In this document: positions 56,581-64,000 of the stretch, piece by piece | How the letters are laid out: every line of letters begins with the position of its first letter | Position numbering within the stretch: the first letter of the stretch is position 1 | Origin: Sphingomonas mollis | GTDB taxonomy: Bacteria; Pseudomonadota; Alphaproteobacteria; Sphingomonadales; Sphingomonadaceae | DNA length: 64,000 bases | NCBI RefSeq assembly: GCF_016427505.1 | Contig: NZ_JAELXS010000004.1 | Location: forward strand, 124,001-188,000 | Reading direction: 5' to 3' | Position numbers and translations under genes: made by a program | The notes under the pieces: generated by a model | What the model was told of the DNA's origin: nothing | Databases searched by the model: none | The model's input: only the letters and a program-made list of their open reading frames with translations

Positions 56581-58374
56581 TCAGAGCGTCTTCAGATAGG
56601 CGAGCAGGGCCTGACGCTGATCGGTGGTCAGCGTCGCCGCGCCGTAATCATGGCCGATATTGGCATTGCCGGGCAGTGCGGTGTCATAGGTGAAGGCGTT
56701 GCCCGGTGCATCGTCGCGCGTCGAATACCCGACCAGCGTCGGATCATAGACGCGGGTGCCGACCTTGAACGTCTTGTGCCGACGGGCCGGGGGCAGCAGC
56801 AGTTCGTACAGATTGGCGACCGATCCGTTGTGCAGGTATGGCGCGGTCGCCCAGATGCCGTCGAGCGGGCGGGCCTTGTACGCCATGAACGGGCTGTTCG
56901 CCTCCAGACAGGCTTTCAGGATTTCCGGGCGCTGGTCGGGTGCCTCGGTGATGACGACGCGCGGCCGGCCGCCGACGCCGAAGAAGACGCGCGCGGTCTG
57001 GCCGACGATCTGGCCTTTCTTGCCCAGCATCGCCCCCTTTACGGTGGTTTCCAGCATTTCGGCGAGTGGTGCATCCGCCCCCAGTTTCTCGCCGCCGCCG
57101 ATGTAACCGGCCGGCGTGCCCGCCAGATTGCCGGTCGCCGATCTGTAGGTGATCGCGTTGCACGCCATCCATGGATCGGTGGCATTGGGGTCGGTCGCGG
57201 TCAGCGGCACCATCGTCACCTTGTACGGCGCGGTGCCGGGTTGCGGCGCGTGGCACGTGGCGCAGTGCACCCCGAACTGGGTCTTGCCGGCGGCGATCAT
57301 CGCGCGCTTGGCATCGGTATCGTCGATCGCGCCGAACAGTTGCGCGGGCCAGGCCGGCGCCTTCAGCGTCGACAGCTGCGTTTCCAGCCGGATCAGGTTG
57401 TCCGCCCACAGGCTGGACTTGTATCCACCAAGACTGTTGCCCGGCCGCGTCACGACATCGCCGAACACGCCGATGACCTCGCCCGAATTGCGCCCCATCG
57501 CGCCGTAATCCAGATACCGGCCCCCACCCAGCGACAGGCGCGCGTTGCTGACGATGCCGTTCCATTGCAGCTTGTCGTGGCGATAGATGTCCCAGATGAA
57601 CGGATAGCTGACCGGCGCATCGGCGGGGTTGGGCGTCGGCTGCGCGGCGCCGGAAAACAGCGCGACCTTGTTGAAGATATGGCCGAACGCATCGACCCGC
57701 CCGAAGCCATAGCGCAGCGGCGTGGCGTTGATCGTTTCGACCCGGTTCTCCCAATCGATCAGCTTGCCGAGCGCGGCGCGCAACAGGTCGCGGTTGGCGG
57801 GGGTGTCGCCGGTCGTCAGTACCGCCCTGGCGAAGCGATCGAACCTGACCGGATCGGTTCGTGTCGCGGTCAGGGCCCGGTCGAAATCCTCGATGAAGCG
57901 CTGGAAATCGAACAGCGACGGGCCACCATCGATCCGGAGCGACTTGTCGCCATATTCGATCTGCGCCGTGTGGCAGGCCGAACAGTTGAGCCCGACCCAG
58001 CGTTCGCGGCTGGACTGGCCGGTGAACCAGCGCAGCTTCGAGACGCCCAGATCGGTGTCGTCATTGTCGTCGACCGCGAAGCCCAGCGGCAGGTCGTTGG
58101 CAGCGCCGGGTAACAGGCGATAGCCGGCCAGATGCGTCGGATCGGCGAACGGGGTCGGCGCATCCGCCTGCTCCAGCGCCCTGAACCACGCGAGCGGCAA
58201 CAGGCGCGACCCCTGCGTCGCGGAATACCAGTCGCGTTGTTCGGTGGGCGACCATCCCTGACTCCAGCCGAGCGCGGGTGCTTTTCGACCGCAGGCGGCG
58301 GCGGTGAAGAAGGTGGCGATGGCACCAAGCGCGAGCAGCGTCGATCCCGAACTGCGTGCGCGTAATATCGTCAT
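56581..58374 (-). CDS. RoxA-like di-haem cytochrome c
   Basis: 597 residues with an N-terminal signal, ending in TAAACGRKAP that may be a lipobox-like site. Two haem sites are present: NCSACHTAQ near residue 130 and HCATCHAPQPG near 370. The CSACH and CATCH pair, their spacing and LRYGFGRVDAFGHIFNKVALF are reminiscent of the RoxA/RoxB rubber oxygenases and related di-haem peroxidases. The substrate is unknown; a peroxidase or oxygenase role is equally possible. It converges with the STAND operon, 8 bases apart, and is probably unrelated to it. Confidence 0.83.
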   Translation of the reverse strand: MTILRARSSGSTLLALGAIATFFTAAACGRKAPALGWSQGWSPTEQRDWYSATQGSRLLPLAWFRALEQADAPTPFADPTHLAGYRLLPGAANDLPLGFAVDDNDDTDLGVSKLRWFTGQSSRERWVGLNCSACHTAQIEYGDKSLRIDGGPSLFDFQRFIEDFDRALTATRTDPVRFDRFARAVLTTGDTPANRDLLRAALGKLIDWENRVETINATPLRYGFGRVDAFGHIFNKVALFSGAAQPTPNPADAPVSYPFIWDIYRHDKLQWNGIVSNARLSLGGGRYLDYGAMGRNSGEVIGVFGDVVTRPGNSLGGYKSSLWADNLIRLETQLSTLKAPAWPAQLFGAIDDTDAKRAMIAAGKTQFGVHCATCHAPQPGTAPYKVTMVPLTATDPNATDPWMACNAITYRSATGNLAGTPAGYIGGGEKLGADAPLAEMLETTVKGAMLGKKGQIVGQTARVFFGVGGRPRVVITEAPDQRPEILKACLEANSPFMAYKARPLDGIWATAPYLHNGSVANLYELLLPPARRHKTFKVGTRVYDPTLVGYSTRDDAPGNAFTYDTALPGNANIGHDYGAATLTTDQRQALLAYLKTL

Positions 58375-58429
58375 GACGCTGCCCCTGCCCTGTATCAGGG
58401 GAAAGTCTCACTCTGCCGCCCCATGGTCA

Positions 58430-58600
58430 AGTGAGCCGGTATGATGAGCCTGTTTCTATTCAACAAATATCAGCAACGACATACTCAATATACTTTCGGT
58501 GAAATATAATTTTCTCCGAAATCGAAGCTATCAAATTGATTAATCGGAGAATTATCCGAAACATATCTTTCCCCTCGCAACGACCACATTTCCACTGCTT
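58430..58600. promoter_or_regulatory. AT-rich intergenic region with nested dyads
   Basis: The lowest-GC stretch in the window. An outer inverted repeat TTCTCCGA (58512-58519) / TCGGAGAA (58544-58551) encloses the perfect palindrome ATCAA-A-TTGAT (58530-58540). The arrangement could form a cruciform or bind a regulator. It lies between the divergent cytochrome and peptidoglycan-hydrolase-like genes and likely holds their promoters. No gene is supported in it. Confidence 0.5.
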
Positions 58601-58660
58601 GCCGATTGTCCCATGATCGACGGACAATAGGGCCGCGACTCGCCCGGGGGAGAAGATGTG

Positions 58661-59998
58661 ATGCAGTCCGGCGACCGATCATCACAGGATCGACCGATCG
58701 ACGACCCGATCGATCCGCACAGCGACGGCGATCTTTCCGCAGGCTCGATCATCGAGGAAACACCCGCCCGCCAGTGGCGCGTGGCGGAGGCGCTGCTGGC
58801 ACTCCGTCAGGCCGTGAACGCCGCCGCTCCCCGGCGTGGCAAGGCGAGCGACGGCACGATCGGCGATCCCGCCCATGCCTCGCGCGCGTCGGACCATAAT
58901 CCGTGGATCGTCGATGGCGGCGTCGGCGTGGTGACCGGGATGGACATCACACACGATCCGGACGGCGGCTGCGACGCGCACCGGCTGGCCGACGTGCTGC
59001 GCCGGTCGCAGGACGCGCGGATCAAATACGTCATCTCGAACCGGCGGATCGCCAGTGCGCAACCCAAGGGCGAGGCGCCGGCATGGGCGTGGCGGACATA
59101 TACCGGGGCCAACGCCCATCATCACCACGCGCATTTCTCGGTCGTCGAGACGAAGTCGGGATATGACGACGCCCGCCGCTGGCCGGTCGAGGCCGCGTTC
59201 GTGCAGACCGAATCCGTTGCCACCGCCGACGATCCCGACGAGGCGCTGGCGGAGGTGGAACGCGGTCTGGCCGCCACGATCGCGGCCGCCGCCGATCCGG
59301 CGGTGCCGCTGCTGGTCCGGCTGACGACGCTGAACGCCAGCGTCGATGCACTGATCGAGGCCTATAATCAGGCGGTACGCAGCAGCGGCGTCGATCCCGC
59401 CAGCCTGATCGAGGAAGCGCCCGCCCCGACCTTCGACGCCCTGCGCGGGCCGTATCAGATCCTGTTCGACGATTGTCAGGTGCCGGCGGACAAGGCCGGC
59501 GTCGTCGCGTGGCACCGGATGATGCTGGTGAAGGGACGACCGCAATATGAGCGTGTGGCCGCGGCGACCGGGGTGCCGTGGTGGTTCGTCGGCATCGTTC
59601 ACGCGATGGAAGCGTCGTTCAGCTTCACCAGCCACCTGCACAATGGCGATCCGTTATCGGCGCGCACCGTCCAGGTGCCGGGCGGACGGCCGACGACGGG
59701 CCAGCCGCCCTTCGCCTGGATCGACAGTGCGGTCGATGCGCTGACCGTGGAGGGATTTGCGGGGCAGAGCGAATGGTCGGTGCCGCGAGCGCTGTATCGG
59801 TGGGAGGCATATAATGGCTGGGGCTATCGCCGGCCGACGGTGGATATCCCGACGCCGTATCTCTGGTCGTTCTCCAATCATTACGACAAGGGCAAGTTCG
59901 TGCGGGACGGGGTGTTCGACCGCAACGCGCGATCGGCGCAGTGCGGCGCGGCGGTGATGCTGAAGGCGTTGCAGCGGGCGGGGGATGTCGTGGTGTAA
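58661..59998 (+). CDS. Two-domain peptidoglycan-hydrolase-like protein (M15-like plus lysozyme-like)
   Basis: About 445 residues from the ATG after GGGGGAG; a GTG one codon earlier is possible. No signal peptide is visible. The N-terminal domain (about 40-185) has SDHNPWI, GMDITHDPDGGCDAHRLA, YVISNRRI and ANAHHHHAHFSV, a His/Asp pattern like M15-type DD-peptidases and phage endolysins. The C-terminal domain (about 260-440) has WWFVGIVHAMEASFSFTSHLHNGDPL and GRPTTGQPPFAWIDSAVDAL, a lysozyme-like family with Glu in HAMEAS as the possible catalyst. Together they would cut the cell wall peptide and glycan. No holin or phage gene is nearby. Confidence 0.78.
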   Translation: MQSGDRSSQDRPIDDPIDPHSDGDLSAGSIIEETPARQWRVAEALLALRQAVNAAAPRRGKASDGTIGDPAHASRASDHNPWIVDGGVGVVTGMDITHDPDGGCDAHRLADVLRRSQDARIKYVISNRRIASAQPKGEAPAWAWRTYTGANAHHHHAHFSVVETKSGYDDARRWPVEAAFVQTESVATADDPDEALAEVERGLAATIAAAADPAVPLLVRLTTLNASVDALIEAYNQAVRSSGVDPASLIEEAPAPTFDALRGPYQILFDDCQVPADKAGVVAWHRMMLVKGRPQYERVAAATGVPWWFVGIVHAMEASFSFTSHLHNGDPLSARTVQVPGGRPTTGQPPFAWIDSAVDALTVEGFAGQSEWSVPRALYRWEAYNGWGYRRPTVDIPTPYLWSFSNHYDKGKFVRDGVFDRNARSAQCGAAVMLKALQRAGDVVV

Positions 59999-60011
59999 GG
60001 CGCTATCGCCC

Positions 60012-61556
60012 TCAGCGAACCTCATATCGATAGGTGAGTTCGGCCGTCGCCCCCGCCGGCAGCGGCACCACCCAGGTCGCGACCCCGTCGATCGCGACCA
60101 ACGCATCGCCCTCCGCCTCGATCTTCTGCCCGGCGCCGCCGATCGGTAGTTCGGCGACGACCGCGAACGGGTTGGCGTTGGTGATCGTCACATAATCCTC
60201 GCCCCGGACGATCGACCGTTGCTCGACCAGCACCTGATGACTGGCGCCCGACGCGATCCGCACCGTCTCGCCCACCGCCTTGTCGGCGATCGTCCCGGTG
60301 CCGAGCAGCAGCGTGCCGCCGGGCCGGTCGAGATAGAGCGACGTGGTGCCGTTCGGCAATGGAAAGCCGAGACCGTCCTGCTTCCGATTGCGCAGGACGA
60401 GTTGCTTGGCGGTCGGGGCGGCGATCAAGGTCTGGCCGGGATAGAGCGACCGGCGATAACGACGCTCGAACGGCACCGTGCCGGATACCAGCAGCGCGAC
60501 CTGTTTCTGCGCATTGGCGGCCACGGTGACGCGCTCGGGCACGCGGTACAGCTTCAGATCGCCCAGATCCTCCGGCGGAGGTGGTGCCGGAGGAGCGGAC
60601 GGAGCGGGCGGTGGAGGAGGTGGCGGCGCCATCATCCGCGATGCGGTTACGACGATCTCGTCCGCCATCTCGAACGCCTTTTGCGGCAAGTCTGATGTCG
60701 TCGTGCCGAGCGGATAGCAACGCAGTTCCAGTTCGGCGGCTTGACGTGTCATCTCGTCGGTCGCCCGGCGGTTCAGCCGCCCCGCTACCGCCTGCACCGC
60801 CGCATCGGCGAAGCGTTCGGGATTGGCATTGGCCAGTGTCAGCCACGCCGACAGCGTCAGACTGCGATCGTCGGGCGCGAGCGTCGCGACATAGCTGGCG
60901 CTCCAGTCGAACCCCGACGCCAGGTACGACAGCGTCACCGTCGCGGTGCGCGCGGTGGGCGTCACCGTGGCGACGCTGAGGACCGGTTTCGCGGACAGAC
61001 CGGCCGGGACGCCGGCAAAGCTCAGGCGTTCGGGCAGGCCGGAACAGCGCAGCGTCTCGATCCCCGCCGCCGTTTTCAGCACGATGCCGGGGGTCGGCCC
61101 CGCAACGATCGTCGCATTCTCCGATCGTCGTTCGCCCGTCGCCCGGTCGGTACGTGTCAGCGTGACATCACGGCCGAGCGTACCGTCGACCAGCGAGGCC
61201 GGCGACAACAGGCGGGCGTCGCGGTTCTTTTCCACCGTGCCGCCGGGCAGGCCATCGATGATCGCGCTGACCGGCACGATGCCCGCCGCGACCCCCTCGA
61301 ACCGCAGCACCGCTGGCCCTTTGGGCAAGCGGACCTTGCGGGTTTCGGTGACGAGCGCGAAGCCGCCCAGATAGCGCAGGTCCATCCGGTCGCCCCGCCC
61401 GCGCCACGGCGCGCGATAGACGGTGACGGCGACACCATCGGGCGCTGGCGAGCTGACCATCATCGGCGCCGCGGCCACCACCGATTGCGCCGCCGCCTGC
61501 CCGCCGGAGACCAGCGCCAGCATCGGCAACGCGCCCAGCCACGCCGGCAGGCGCAT
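60012..61556 (-). CDS. DUF4139 domain protein, exported (second copy)
   Basis: 514 residues from the Met of MRLPAWLGALPMLAL, a signal peptide ending near QAAAQ. The DUF4139 core is shown by SYLASGFDWSASYVATL, YRVPERVTVAANAQKQVALL and a C-terminal YVTITNANPFAV and PAGATAELTYRYEVR. A Pro-run linker (PPPPPPPAPSAPPAPPPPE) lies near 335-355. Function is unknown; such proteins have a mucoidy-inhibitor (MuiA)-like fold. It is coupled to the upstream DUF4139 gene by a 1-base overlap. Confidence 0.82.
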   Translation of the reverse strand: MRLPAWLGALPMLALVSGGQAAAQSVVAAAPMMVSSPAPDGVAVTVYRAPWRGRGDRMDLRYLGGFALVTETRKVRLPKGPAVLRFEGVAAGIVPVSAIIDGLPGGTVEKNRDARLLSPASLVDGTLGRDVTLTRTDRATGERRSENATIVAGPTPGIVLKTAAGIETLRCSGLPERLSFAGVPAGLSAKPVLSVATVTPTARTATVTLSYLASGFDWSASYVATLAPDDRSLTLSAWLTLANANPERFADAAVQAVAGRLNRRATDEMTRQAAELELRCYPLGTTTSDLPQKAFEMADEIVVTASRMMAPPPPPPPAPSAPPAPPPPEDLGDLKLYRVPERVTVAANAQKQVALLVSGTVPFERRYRRSLYPGQTLIAAPTAKQLVLRNRKQDGLGFPLPNGTTSLYLDRPGGTLLLGTGTIADKAVGETVRIASGASHQVLVEQRSIVRGEDYVTITNANPFAVVAELPIGGAGQKIEAEGDALVAIDGVATWVVPLPAGATAELTYRYEVR

Positions 61557-62977
61557 CAATAGCGGGTGTCGAAGGTCGCGGTGACGATCGTCTGACCGTT
61601 CGCCGGCACCGGCACCTGCCACATGACGGTGCCGGCATCCCGACGCTCGCTCTTGCGGCTTTCGTCGACGATGCGCGTATCGGTCCAGTCGAAGCCCGCC
61701 TGTATCAACTCTACCGTCACCGGCGTCGCCTTCGCATTGGTCAGGGTATAGCGCATCGCCGTGCGCCAGCGGGTCTCACTGATCTTCGTCCGCGCGGTCA
61801 CGGTCGGCCGCACCTTCACGTCGAACGCATCGCCGGTGGCCAGCGATATCTGCGACCCTTGCGGCGTATGGTCGATCCGGTTCTCGCCAGTGAATTGCGG
61901 CTGGCCGCGCGCATCGCGGACATAGACGCGGACGGTGCCCGCCGGCAGCGCATCACCCAGCCCCGCCGCCCCCGAATTGGCGAAGCGGAGCACGCTGGAG
62001 GCGCTGCGCGGCTCGTCGGCCGTGCCCAACCAGTCGTTCCGGAACGCATAGCCCGAACTGGCCGCCGCGCCCTTCACGTCGAGGAAGCTGACCTGCTTGG
62101 TCTGTTTGTCGGCGATCGTCGTGCGTTCCGGCAGCGGATAGAGGTAGAAATCGCCCAGTTGCTCGCGCGTCGAGGTTTCGGTCCCGGCCTGCACGATGCG
62201 GCTGGCGCGGCGGGGCGGCCGGGGCTGGTATCCGTTTTGATTGTCGTCGCTCGCCACGTCGCCGGCCACCAGCAGCGTGCGCGCCATCGTGAACGTCGTG
62301 CCGCTGGTATTGCGCAGCGTCACCCATCCCTGCACGTCGATGCGACCGCTCTTCTGATCGAACAGCGCGACGTAATCCGCATTCCACCCCAAGCCGCGGC
62401 TGAGATAGGACAACGTCGCCGGCCGCGTGCCGGACCGGGTGCTGGCCAGCGTCACCGACAACGTCGGGCGGGCGCGGAGCGAGTCGGGCACCTTGTCGAA
62501 GATCGCGCGCACCGGCAGGCCGTCGTCGCGCAACACCTCGATCCGGTCGCCGATCTGCAACACGACGCCGCCGTTGACCGCCAGCACCTTCGCCCGCTCA
62601 CGCGTCTCGGCGCCGGTCGCAGGGTTGGTGCGGAGCAGCGTGATCGTTTCGCCCACCGCCTTTTCCATCAGGCTGGTCGGGCTGAGCAGGTCGTAATCGA
62701 AATTCTGTTCAACGATCGCGGCATCGGCAACGTTCAGCGAGACGGTTTCCGGACGGATGGCGGCGCTGACGTCGGGGAAGTTCTGCCTGACCCGGCCATT
62801 GCCCAGCGCCAGTGGCCGCACGTCCTGGATCAGCGCGATGTCGTTGTTGTAGATCGTGACGGACACGTCGCCCTGCCCCGCCGTCGCCGGTCCCGGCGCT
62901 ACCTGTTGCGGCGCTTCTTGCGCGGCGGCTACCCCCGGCGCGATCAGCATGGCCCAGATCGCTGTCGTCGCCCGCAT
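61556..62977 (-). CDS. DUF4139 domain protein, exported (first copy)
   Basis: 473 residues starting MRATTAIWAMLIAPGVAAAQ, a signal peptide; GGGGGAGAGA precedes the ATG. It shares with its neighbour SYLSRGLGWNADYVALF, LYPLPERTTIADKQTKQVSFL and a final PVPANGQTIVTATFDTRY, but lacks the long Pro linker. The two are old paralogues. It faces the Cnr-like sigma cassette across a 129-base gap. Function unknown. Confidence 0.82.
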   Translation of the reverse strand: MRATTAIWAMLIAPGVAAAQEAPQQVAPGPATAGQGDVSVTIYNNDIALIQDVRPLALGNGRVRQNFPDVSAAIRPETVSLNVADAAIVEQNFDYDLLSPTSLMEKAVGETITLLRTNPATGAETRERAKVLAVNGGVVLQIGDRIEVLRDDGLPVRAIFDKVPDSLRARPTLSVTLASTRSGTRPATLSYLSRGLGWNADYVALFDQKSGRIDVQGWVTLRNTSGTTFTMARTLLVAGDVASDDNQNGYQPRPPRRASRIVQAGTETSTREQLGDFYLYPLPERTTIADKQTKQVSFLDVKGAAASSGYAFRNDWLGTADEPRSASSVLRFANSGAAGLGDALPAGTVRVYVRDARGQPQFTGENRIDHTPQGSQISLATGDAFDVKVRPTVTARTKISETRWRTAMRYTLTNAKATPVTVELIQAGFDWTDTRIVDESRKSERRDAGTVMWQVPVPANGQTIVTATFDTRY

Positions 62978-63106
62978 CGCATTCTCTCCCCCGTTTATGC
63001 CCGTCTTGCACGTCGCCGGTTCGCCCGCAATGCCGCAAGCTGATCCGAAACGGCTTGAGGGGATCGGGCGAGCTTTGCGTATAATGACATGGAAATGGAG
63101 TGCGTG

Positions 63107-63394
63107 ATGCCCGACCCGATCGACCATGCGGCGACCCTGTGCGCCGCCCTGCCCCCGGTGCCGCTCGATGGACTGGAGTCGCGGGTCTTCGCCGCGATCG
63201 AGGATCGCGCGCGGGAAGCGACGGCGGCACGGCGTGCCGGCCTGTGGTCGGTGGCGGCGGCGCTGGCGATCGGCCTGACCGGCGGCGGCCTGGCCGCCAG
63301 AGAAATGGCCGGCGGCGCGATGGCGGCGCGGGCGGCCAGCCCGATCGGTATCGACGCCATGCTCGCCCCCTCCACCCTGTTGCTCGGCCGATGA
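63107..63394 (+). CDS. Small single-helix membrane protein of a Cnr-like cassette
   Basis: 95 residues from the ATG after GGAGTGCGTG. It has an N-terminal cytosolic part DGLESRVFAAIEDRAREATA, one membrane helix (LWSVAAALAIGLTGGGLAA) and a short periplasmic end. Its place ahead of a periplasmic-sensor-like gene and an ECF sigma gene, with 4-base overlaps, matches CnrY, the anti-sigma factor of metal-responsive systems. Sequence alone would not identify it. Confidence 0.62.
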   Translation: MPDPIDHAATLCAALPPVPLDGLESRVFAAIEDRAREATAARRAGLWSVAAALAIGLTGGGLAAREMAGGAMAARAASPIGIDAMLAPSTLLLGR

Positions 63395-63819
63395 ACCGCA
63401 CGCTGCCGACCATCATACTGGCGCTACTGGCGGGGCTGGCGGGCGCGTATATCGGTTGCCGGATCATGATGCCGGCCACGACGCAGGGCACCGAAATCCA
63501 TGCGCTGCTGCATCGCACGATCGCGCTCGACCCGGATCAGGAAGCGCGGATCGATGCGCTGGAGGCCGGTTTCGCCACCACGCGCGCGGGGCTGGAGGCG
63601 CAATTGCGCCGCGACAATGCCGCGCTCGCCGTCGCGATCGAGCAGGAACATGAGAACGGTCCCCGCGTCGCGGATGCCGTCGACCGGTCGCATCACACGA
63701 TGGGCGTGCTGCAAAAAGCGACGCTGGCGCATGTCTTCGCGATGCGGCGGGTGCTGCGGCCCGATCAGACGGCGGCGTTCGACCGGGTGGTGGTACGGGC
63801 GCTGACCGCCACTTCGTGA
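63391..63819 (+). CDS. Periplasmic heavy-metal-sensor-like protein (CnrX/ZraP-type)
   Basis: 142 residues with an N-terminal signal anchor (LPTIILALLAGLAGAYIGCRI) and a helical hairpin. His residues occur in TEIHALLHRTIAL and DRSHHTMGVL, as in the CnrX/NccX sensor fold, followed by HVFAMRRVLRPDQTAAFD. Such proteins bind Ni, Co or similar ions and release the anti-sigma factor. It overlaps the sigma gene by 4 bases (GTGA). Confidence 0.75.
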   Translation: MNRTLPTIILALLAGLAGAYIGCRIMMPATTQGTEIHALLHRTIALDPDQEARIDALEAGFATTRAGLEAQLRRDNAALAVAIEQEHENGPRVADAVDRSHHTMGVLQKATLAHVFAMRRVLRPDQTAAFDRVVVRALTATS

Positions 63820-64000
63820 ACGAGGCGCTGGCCCGGCTCGACGACCGCGATCTCGTCCTGCGCAGTCGTCGCGGTGAGGATGCGGCGTTCGCGGCCGTGA
63901 TGATGCGGCACAAGCAGCCGCTCTATCGCCTGATCGTCGCGCAGGTCGGCGATGCGGACGAGGCGCTGGACCTGTTGCAGGAGACGTTCATCGCCGCGCA
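63816..64000 (+). CDS. ECF sigma factor, N-terminal fragment
   Basis: GTG start in the overlap with the sensor gene; 61 codons before the window ends. It reads NEALARLDDRDLVLRSRRGED, then AAFAAVMMRHKQPLYRLIVAQ and VGDADEALDLLQETFIAA, a clear sigma-70 region 2. It would direct transcription of target genes when the sensor and small membrane protein release it. Targets and region 4 are outside the window. Confidence 0.88.
   Translation, partial: MNEALARLDDRDLVLRSRRGEDAAFAAVMMRHKQPLYRLIVAQVGDADEALDLLQETFIAA

Overview
The window looks like a chromosomal segment of a Sphingomonas-like alphaproteobacterium. The evidence is high GC with short AT-rich promoter regions, a PEP-CTERM surface protein, a large TonB-dependent receptor with its own TonB/ExbB/ExbD set, a PrtD-type secretion system, alphaproteobacterial-style ParC and purS/purQ, and several small protein families I associate with sphingomonads. 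There are about 54 protein genes and one tRNA. No rRNA, CRISPR array, transposase or integrase was seen. Species assignment is inference.

Layout. 0-5.2 kb: a plant-polysaccharide (probably xyloglucan) locus with a GH35-type beta-galactosidase (cut by the window edge), a GH74 xyloglucanase, an acetyl-esterase-like hydrolase, an SGNH hydrolase and a GntR/FCD regulator. 5.2-11.3 kb: type I secretion (HlyD-type adaptor, PrtD-type ABC exporter) behind its likely cargo, a 973-residue ExeM/NucH-type extracellular nuclease, with a strong hairpin between cargo and exporter. 11.5-20.1 kb: a PEP-CTERM protein; a purine deamination operon (guanine deaminase, adenine deaminase, bile-acid-symporter-like transporter); a tricorn-like protease; dcd; a small TPR-like secreted protein. 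20.2-22.8 kb: tonB-exbB-exbD-exbD with an internal hairpin and a textbook terminator. 23-31.6 kb: housekeeping genes (folB with an SDR-like mini-protein, GNAT, DUF1285, Nudix, cca, a GGDEF-EAL protein, parC). 31.8-37.6 kb: a secreted alpha/beta hydrolase coupled to kynureninase, a TonB-like protein, purC-purS-purQ, a queuosine-precursor transporter and tRNA-Arg(TCT). 37.7-42.5 kb: small lineage-specific genes, a second GGDEF-EAL protein and a YkgJ-type protein. 42.6-48.2 kb: an Lrp/AsnC regulator, a TonB-dependent receptor and an AbgB-like amidohydrolase.

The most unusual region is 48.5-56.6 kb, five tightly packed genes that look like an NTP-dependent conflict (defence or self-killing) system. 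It encodes: a trypsin-like protease fused to a DNA/RNA non-specific endonuclease; a protease carrying an EAD1-like effector-associated domain; an all-helical protein of unknown function; a 1027-residue membrane-anchored STAND NTPase; and a small three-helix membrane protein. The NTPase region after the membrane helix resembles the operon's own nuclease and keeps the key His and Asn while losing the rest of the catalytic box. It is followed by an Ala-Ser hexanucleotide-repeat linker and a further C-terminal domain. EAD domains, trypsin-like proteases and STAND NTPases are known parts of such systems; this combination I do not recognise as described.

56.6-64 kb: a RoxA-like di-haem cytochrome c, a two-domain peptidoglycan-hydrolase-like protein behind an AT-rich region with nested dyads, two tandem DUF4139 genes, and the start of a Cnr-like sigma-factor cassette (small membrane protein, periplasmic metal-sensor-like protein, truncated ECF sigma factor).
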